A stretch of DNA of 10,033 nucleotides from the NCBI GenBank assembly GCA_002387605.1, contig DGJU01000035.1:1-10033 (forward strand), read 5' to 3'. The translations under genes and the position numbers were made by a program. Below are positions 6,233-10,033 of this stretch, one piece after another. The notes under the pieces were generated by a model. It saw only the letters and a list, made by a program, of their open reading frames with translations. It searched no databases and was not told the origin of the DNA. The first letter of the stretch is position 1. Each line of letters opens with the position of its first letter. The stretch is from Alphaproteobacteria bacterium UBA4588. Its GTDB lineage: Bacteria; Pseudomonadota; Alphaproteobacteria; Puniceispirillales; Puniceispirillaceae.

Positions 6233-6248
6233 TCACGCATATGTGATT
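6231..6248. promoter_or_regulatory. 18-bp dyad operator candidate between the CtrA boxes
   Basis: AATCAC (6231-6236) and GTGATT (6243-6248) are perfect inverted repeats separated by 6 bp, the shape expected for a dimeric repressor or activator. The dyad overlaps the last two bases of CtrA box 1 and ends 4 bp before box 2. The half-sites have the opposite orientation to a CRP site (TGTGA-N6-TCACA), so CRP is not the obvious ligand. Confidence 0.45.
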
Positions 6249-6252
6249 TGCC

Positions 6253-6267
6253 TTAAACAGGCCTTAG
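6253..6267 (+). promoter_or_regulatory. CtrA box candidate 2
   Basis: TTAA-N7-TTAG matches TTAA-N7-TTAA at 7 of 8 positions, 35 bp downstream of box 1 and 122 bp before the ctrA start. Confidence 0.45.
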
Positions 6268-6389
6268 CGACGATACCTATCACATCAGCCAGCAGCGGTT
6301 CGGTTTAACGCCGAAAAGCCGGAAAATACGCCGGATAACAACCATATTGCTGGTCGCAAGGTACAAGGTTTTAAGAAAGGATTTTTGCT

Positions 6390-7091
6390 GTGAATATTTT
6401 GATTGTAGAAGACGACCCGGTTATTGCAGATGCCATTGGCATGATTTTAACACAAGCAGGATATTACCACGTTCATGCGCGCACAATTGAAGCCGCGCTG
6501 AGTGAGTTAAATTACAGCCAGGTTGATGCCGTATTGCTCGATTTAAATCTGCCTGATGGTGATGGGACACGCCTTGCACGGCTTATTCGCAAAAATCACG
6601 TTCCGGCACCTATTCTGGTTGTATCTGGCAATAGCCATGTTGATGACCGCATCACAGCCCTTGGGGCAGGTGCGGATGGGTATCTTACCAAGCCATTTGA
6701 TAGATTTGAGCTGCTAGCTCACCTTGAAGCCATTATTCGGCGTGCAAACGGCCATAGTTCAGCGCAGATTTCAATCGGCAATATGACCATTGATATCGAC
6801 CGTAACTTGGTGACGATTAATGATGATTTTGTCCCATTGACACAGAAGGAATATCAGATTGTGCACCTTCTTGGGATGCGGAAAGGGGCTGTCTTGAGCA
6901 AAGATGCCTTTATCTCTCATATCTATGGCGGAATTGATGAGCCGGAAACAAAGATAATTGACGTCTTTATCTGCAAATTACGGCGTAAATTACGGAAAGC
7001 CGGTTTGCAGGATGCCAAAATTGATACGATTTGGGGTCAGGGCTATATGCTGCGTAATCAAGATATGCCAGAGCGTGCTATCGCCTGCTAA
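6390..7091 (+). CDS. ctrA: Cell-cycle response regulator CtrA
   Basis: CtrA is the master OmpR-type response regulator of Alphaproteobacteria; when phosphorylated it binds TTAA-N7-TTAA sites to control cell cycle, motility and related genes. The 233-aa product (Caulobacter 231) has a receiver domain (1-115) with acidic D8/D9, phosphoacceptor D51 in LLDLNLPD, S79 in VVSGNS and K101 in LTKPF, then a winged-helix domain (about 125-225). Two stretches typical of CtrA are LTQKEYQIVHLL and YGGIDEPETKIIDVFICKL, followed by IDTIWGQGYMLR. The start is GTG at 6390 with AAGGA 8 nt upstream. Lineages outside Caulobacterales often use CtrA mainly for motility. It is divergent from dksA, ends at an intrinsic terminator, and is probably a single-gene transcript. 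The kinase and phosphotransfer partners are not certain from this window. Confidence 0.93.
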   Translation: MNILIVEDDPVIADAIGMILTQAGYYHVHARTIEAALSELNYSQVDAVLLDLNLPDGDGTRLARLIRKNHVPAPILVVSGNSHVDDRITALGAGADGYLTKPFDRFELLAHLEAIIRRANGHSSAQISIGNMTIDIDRNLVTINDDFVPLTQKEYQIVHLLGMRKGAVLSKDAFISHIYGGIDEPETKIIDVFICKLRRKLRKAGLQDAKIDTIWGQGYMLRNQDMPERAIAC

Positions 7092-7122
7092 CCTGCCACC
7101 CACCACATGTTTTCTCCCGAAG

Positions 7123-7152
7123 CACCCCCTTTTTTACCGAAGGGGGTGTTTT
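7123..7152 (+). terminator. Intrinsic terminator after ctrA
   Basis: CACCCCCTT (7123-7131) pairs perfectly with AAGGGGGTG (7140-7148) around an 8-nt loop, followed by TTTT. It starts 32 nt after the ctrA stop. Confidence 0.9.
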
Positions 7153-7194
7153 CGTATTCCGCCATGCCCACCCCGCAGAAAACAAACCCTACAG

Positions 7195-7252
7195 AAAGCA
7201 ACCTCCACACAAAGCAACCTCTTGGCTCTTTCTATCGGATATCTTTATGTTT
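7195..7252 (+). promoter_or_regulatory. Short direct repeat and weak promoter candidate before the DUF3553 gene
   Basis: AAAGCAACCTC occurs twice, at 7195-7205 and 7211-7221 (16-bp period). It is followed by TTGGCT (7223-7228), an 18-bp spacer and TATGTT (7247-7252), each 4/6 to the -35/-10 consensus. Otherwise I see nothing clear in the 7153-7335 gap. Confidence 0.25.
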
Positions 7253-7335
7253 AGGATAAGGCGCGTGCCGGAGCATGAAACCGCTTTGCCTGCGAGCGTA
7301 ATGTGCCCACGCTAAGGTAAAAACAGACAGGAATA

Positions 7336-7524
7336 ATGAGCGTGATATTTATTGATGTAAGTGTTGGTGATTTTGTGCGTCATCCGGACCGGCCTGATTG
7401 GGGGGTTGGTCAGGTGCAGTCTGTTATCGGTGCCAGAATTACGGTTAATTTTGAACATGAAGGCAAAAAGCTTATCAATGCAGAACTGATTAATCTTGAA
7501 CCTGTCGCAGACAAGATAGATTAA
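7336..7524 (+). CDS. DUF3553 family small protein
   Basis: The 62-aa product is nearly all one small domain. The core GDFVRHPDRPDWGVGQVQSV (11-30), then ITVNFEHEGKK and a final LINAELINLEPV, matches what I remember of DUF3553, a short alphaproteobacterial family of unknown function. The GxGxV and VNFEHxGKK pattern suggests a small beta-barrel like those of CarD/Tudor-type domains, but this is inference. There is no signal peptide, membrane segment or cysteine, so it should be cytoplasmic. AGGA (7329-7332) is only 3 nt before ATG 7336; GTG 7342 would give a more usual spacing and lose two residues. The gene sits alone between the ctrA terminator and the formate dehydrogenase genes, and co-transcription with the latter (151-nt gap) is possible but not shown. 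Confidence 0.8.
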   Translation: MSVIFIDVSVGDFVRHPDRPDWGVGQVQSVIGARITVNFEHEGKKLINAELINLEPVADKID

Positions 7525-7605
7525 GCCAGAAACCGATTATTATGGTGCGTCATTTTTCGCCATTTTGTTAAGTGTAAAACGTGATTAAGACTGTTGCGAG
7601 TTAGC

Positions 7606-7617
7606 GCGATATATCGC
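7606..7617. promoter_or_regulatory. Palindrome upstream of the formate dehydrogenase operon
   Basis: GCGATATATCGC is a perfect 12-bp palindrome, 58 bp before the chosen start of the beta-subunit gene. A wider TGCGA (7595-7599) / TCGCA (7614-7618) dyad overlaps it, with a T-N11-A-like spacing reminiscent of LysR-type sites. It could be the operator of the formate dehydrogenase genes. No regulator gene is visible next to it. Confidence 0.35.
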
Positions 7618-7675
7618 ACACTTTACCATGGTCATGCAGGGACTGTATGACATTATGGCTTTGGGGAATAAAAGC

Positions 7676-9436
7676 ATGCCAGAATCAGTCTTTCCAGAAG
7701 ACGGAACACCCCCGCCTGAACAAGGCCGGCAAGGCAAAAAACGTGGTCCTAAAGGAAAGCCTAAAGGTCGGATGGTGATCCCAGAGGCACGCGCTACTAT
7801 CGCCGCGTTGCTAGGCACTATCGCGCTGCGCCGCGACCAGCTGATTGAGTATCTTCATATCATCCAAGATGAATATGGCCATCTATCAGCAGCTCATCTT
7901 GCTGGTCTTGCCGATCTGATGAAGCTTCCCATGGCAGAAGTCTGGGAAGTTGCTAGTTTTTATGACCATTTTGACCTTGTAAGCGAAGGCATGGAAGCGC
8001 CGCCTGCCCGCACAATCAGGATCTGTACGTCTCTGTCTTGTATGATGCAAGGCGGCGAGGCGTTATTGCAGAAAATGCAGTCAATGCGAAGCGAAGGCAA
8101 AATTGACGCTGATGTGCGCTTTGTGCCAGCACCCTGTCTTGGGGCTTGTGATGTTGCCCCGGCCGCCGCAGACGGACATCATCTTGTTGGCTATGCAAAT
8201 ACCGACAATCTGATGCGGGTAATTACCACTGGCACACCCCATGATATACCTGATTATATTGGATTTACGGCGTATCGGGCAGCAGCAGGATATGCCCTTA
8301 TTGAGGCGCTGAACGCTGCAACAGATGATGCGCATGCTGAAATGGTAAGCGGTTTGATGAGCACCTTATCAGATGCGGCGTTACGTGGGCTTGGCGGGGC
8401 AGGATTTCCCACCGGACGCAAATGGTCCATTGTAGCAGGATATGATGGGCCGCGCTTGATGGCTGTTAATGGTGATGAAGGTGAGCCAGGCACCTTTAAA
8501 GACAGATATTACCTGTCATCTGACCCGCATAGAATGCTTGAAGGTGTCCTGCTAGCATCGCACATGGTTGGCATTACCAAATGCTATCTTTATATCCGCG
8601 ATGAATATCCTGAAATCATTGCCTTACTTACCAAAGAATTAGCGCTTCTTGAGGCGTCTGGTCTGCTTGGCTCGTTGGAAATTGAGCTAAGACGCGGCGC
8701 AGGCGCTTATATCTGCGGCGAAGAATCAGCGATGATTGAGAGTATCGAGGGAAAGCGCGGCCTGCCGCGTCACCGCCCGCCTTATGTTGCTGAGCGGGGT
8801 CTTTTTGACCGTCCAACATTGGTGAATAATGTTGAAACGCTGTTCTGGGTGCGCGATATCCTAGAGCGCGGGGCTGACTGGTATAATGACCAGGGGCGTG
8901 AGGGACATCCGGGCTTCCGGACATATTCGGTCTCCGGCCGGGTTGCACAGCCTGGACTTGTGACAACTGGCGCTGGCGCTACTGTGGCAGAGTTAATCGA
9001 AGCTTGTGGCGGCATGGCTGACGGGCATGAGTTTAAAGGCTATCTTCCGGGTGGTGCCTCTGGCGGCATCCTGCCAGCGCATCTTGCAGATGTTCCTCTG
9101 GATTTTGGCGGTAAACTAGCTGAGCTTGGCTGTTTTGTTGGCTCGCACGCCATTGTTGTTCTGTCTGATAAGGATAATATGTGGAAGGCAGCCACCAATC
9201 TGTTGCAATTTTTTGCGCATGAAAGCTGTGGTCAATGTACACCCTGCCGTTCAGGGACCGAAAAGGCTGTTAGCCTGATGACATCTGATGCCCCCGACAC
9301 AGCGCTTCTTGGTGAGCTTGCAGATATAATGGCAGATGCCAGTATTTGCGGGCTAGGACAGGCCGCCTCCAACCCGCTGATAAGCGCAATGACCCACTTT
9401 CCCGGCGACATCCCTGATGCCGCCTCCGAAACATAG
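7676..9436 (+). CDS. fdsB: NAD-dependent formate dehydrogenase, fused gamma-beta subunit (FdsG-FdsB)
   Basis: This subunit passes electrons from the formate-oxidising alpha subunit to NAD+. The 586-aa protein joins two modules normally separate in many bacteria. Residues about 35-190 are a NuoE/FdsG-type thioredoxin-like [2Fe-2S] domain with C117, C122, C154 and C158. Residues about 195-586 are a NuoF/FdsB-type module with the FMN/NADH site GLGGAGFPTGRKW (238-250), NGDEGEPGTFKDR (265-277), GAGAYICGEESAMIESIEGK (341-360), an SLBB-like region, and a [4Fe-4S] site CGQCTPC (518-524) plus C558. Similar fusions are known, for example in Methylobacterium FDH1. The first 32 residues are Pro-rich then very basic (KKRGPKGKPKGR). 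I chose ATG 7676, with GGGGA 8 nt upstream, over ATG 7628, which has no ribosome site. The alpha subunit follows 10 nt later. Complex I NuoEF is unlikely given the fusion and that neighbour. Confidence 0.92.
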   Translation: MPESVFPEDGTPPPEQGRQGKKRGPKGKPKGRMVIPEARATIAALLGTIALRRDQLIEYLHIIQDEYGHLSAAHLAGLADLMKLPMAEVWEVASFYDHFDLVSEGMEAPPARTIRICTSLSCMMQGGEALLQKMQSMRSEGKIDADVRFVPAPCLGACDVAPAAADGHHLVGYANTDNLMRVITTGTPHDIPDYIGFTAYRAAAGYALIEALNAATDDAHAEMVSGLMSTLSDAALRGLGGAGFPTGRKWSIVAGYDGPRLMAVNGDEGEPGTFKDRYYLSSDPHRMLEGVLLASHMVGITKCYLYIRDEYPEIIALLTKELALLEASGLLGSLEIELRRGAGAYICGEESAMIESIEGKRGLPRHRPPYVAERGLFDRPTLVNNVETLFWVRDILERGADWYNDQGREGHPGFRTYSVSGRVAQPGLVTTGAGATVAELIEACGGMADGHEFKGYLPGGASGGILPAHLADVPLDFGGKLAELGCFVGSHAIVVLSDKDNMWKAATNLLQFFAHESCGQCTPCRSGTEKAVSLMTSDAPDTALLGELADIMADASICGLGQAASNPLISAMTHFPGDIPDAASET

Positions 9437-9446
9437 GACGTGACCC

Positions 9447-10033
9447 ATGGCACAGGCTCCTGAAACCAAAAATGTTACCTTCACCCTTGATGGCAAACAG
9501 GTAACAGCGCCGCACGGCACCACTATCTGGCATGTTGCGCGCGACGCTGATATTGATATTCCCCATCTATGTTACAAGGATGCGGACGGCTACCGGGCAG
9601 ATGGGAATTGCCGGGCATGCATGGTTGAAATCGACGGTGAGCGGGTACTTGCAGCATCCTGCCAGAGAGTCGCCACGGACGGGATGATTGTTCACAGCGC
9701 CACTGAACGGGCAACCAAAGCACGTGCAATGGTGATGGAATTATTGGTTGCGGATCAGCCGCGCCGCACAGACTCGCACGACCCCTCATCCCAGCTTTGG
9801 CATTATGCTGAAGAACAACAGGTTGACCATAGCCGGTTTCCGGGCAAAAAAGCGCCCCATCCCGATAGCTCTCACCCTGCTATTGCGGTGAATATGGATG
9901 CCTGTATCCAATGTAATTTATGTGTGCGCGCCTGCCGCGAAGTTCAGGTAAATGACGTTATCGGACTGGCAGGGCGCGGCGCTGATGCGCATATCATATT
10001 TGATTTTGGTGATGATATGGGCGCCTCTACCTG
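9447..10033 (+). CDS. fdsA: Formate dehydrogenase alpha subunit FdsA (partial, N-terminal part)
   Basis: This is the catalytic molybdenum/tungsten-bis-MGD subunit that oxidises formate to CO2; only about 195 residues are in the window and the frame is open at the right edge. The visible part is the NuoG-like iron-sulfur region: a [2Fe-2S] ferredoxin domain with C42, C55, C58 and C72 (HLCYK, GNCRACMVEI, ASCQR), then a linker with HDPSSQLWHYAE and SRFPG, then a 4Fe-4S site CIQCNLCVRAC (C153, C156, C159, C163) followed by REVQVNDVIGLAGRG, all as in FdsA-type formate dehydrogenases. The start ATG 9447 has AGGA 8 nt upstream, overlapping the fdsB stop, so the two are translationally linked. The active-site Cys or selenocysteine and the cofactor domain are beyond the window, so the metal cannot be judged. 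Confidence 0.9.
   Translation, partial: MAQAPETKNVTFTLDGKQVTAPHGTTIWHVARDADIDIPHLCYKDADGYRADGNCRACMVEIDGERVLAASCQRVATDGMIVHSATERATKARAMVMELLVADQPRRTDSHDPSSQLWHYAEEQQVDHSRFPGKKAPHPDSSHPAIAVNMDACIQCNLCVRACREVQVNDVIGLAGRGADAHIIFDFGDDMGAST

Larger units (their letters stand above)
6010..6389. promoter_or_regulatory. Divergent control region between dksA and ctrA
   Basis: This 380-bp gap contains no convincing gene. Nearest dksA is a candidate minus-strand promoter (6063-6091). In the middle are two CtrA-like boxes (6218-6232 and 6253-6267) around an 18-bp dyad (6231-6248). Nearer ctrA are ACGCCG repeats (6319 and 6338 area) of unknown meaning and the ctrA ribosome site AAGGA (6377-6381). I could not place a confident ctrA -35/-10 pair. 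Confidence 0.6.

Noticed and set aside
6231..6248. CRP/FNR binding site upstream of ctrA
   Set aside because: The inverted repeat runs ATCAC...GTGAT, opposite to the TGTGA-N6-TCACA arrangement, and lacks FNR TTGAT half-sites.
7585..7818. Minus-strand open frame overlapping the start of the formate dehydrogenase gene
   Set aside because: It is antisense to a well-supported gene, has no domain, and no ribosome site was seen.
7676..9436. Complex I subunits NuoE/NuoF
   Set aside because: The two modules are fused and are followed directly by a FdsA-type alpha subunit, not NuoG with other nuo genes.

Overview
The window reads as a piece of an alphaproteobacterial chromosome with moderate GC, plausibly a marine SAR116/Puniceispirillum-like lineage; the class is secure, the lineage is inference. 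Evidence: the icd / alaS / recA arrangement that I recall as common in Alphaproteobacteria, a CtrA-type response regulator with the full CtrA DNA-binding signature, a DksA with only one zinc-finger cysteine, a DUF3553 protein, and an NAD-linked formate dehydrogenase locus with fused FdsG-FdsB.

Layout. The 3' end of icd (+, 1-105) converges on alaS (-, 251-2899) across a strong, probably bidirectional hairpin terminator. Upstream of alaS on the same strand are recA (-, 3149-4216), a small cytoplasmic sensor-less histidine kinase (-, 4498-5346) and dksA (-, 5557-6009). A 380-bp divergent control region separates dksA from ctrA (+, 6390-7091), which ends in a clear intrinsic terminator. Then come a 62-aa DUF3553 gene (+, 7336-7524), the fused formate dehydrogenase beta subunit (+, 7676-9436) and the start of the alpha subunit fdsA (+, from 9447, cut by the window end).

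How the genes fit together. The minus-strand block holds translation, repair and global-regulation genes (AlaRS, RecA, kinase, DksA). CtrA is read divergently from a region with two near-consensus CtrA boxes flanking an 18-bp dyad, consistent with autoregulation. The recA promoter region carries three near-matches to the alphaproteobacterial SOS box, one lying between the proposed -35 and -10. The plus-strand end begins a formate-to-NADH oxidation operon.

The most unusual observation is that the kinase is interrupted by a single in-frame TAG between its histidine (dimerisation) half and its ATPase half, with the frame and catalytic motifs intact on both sides. I see no CRISPR array, insertion sequence, phage gene, tRNA or rRNA, and nothing that clearly amounts to a wholly new multi-gene system.
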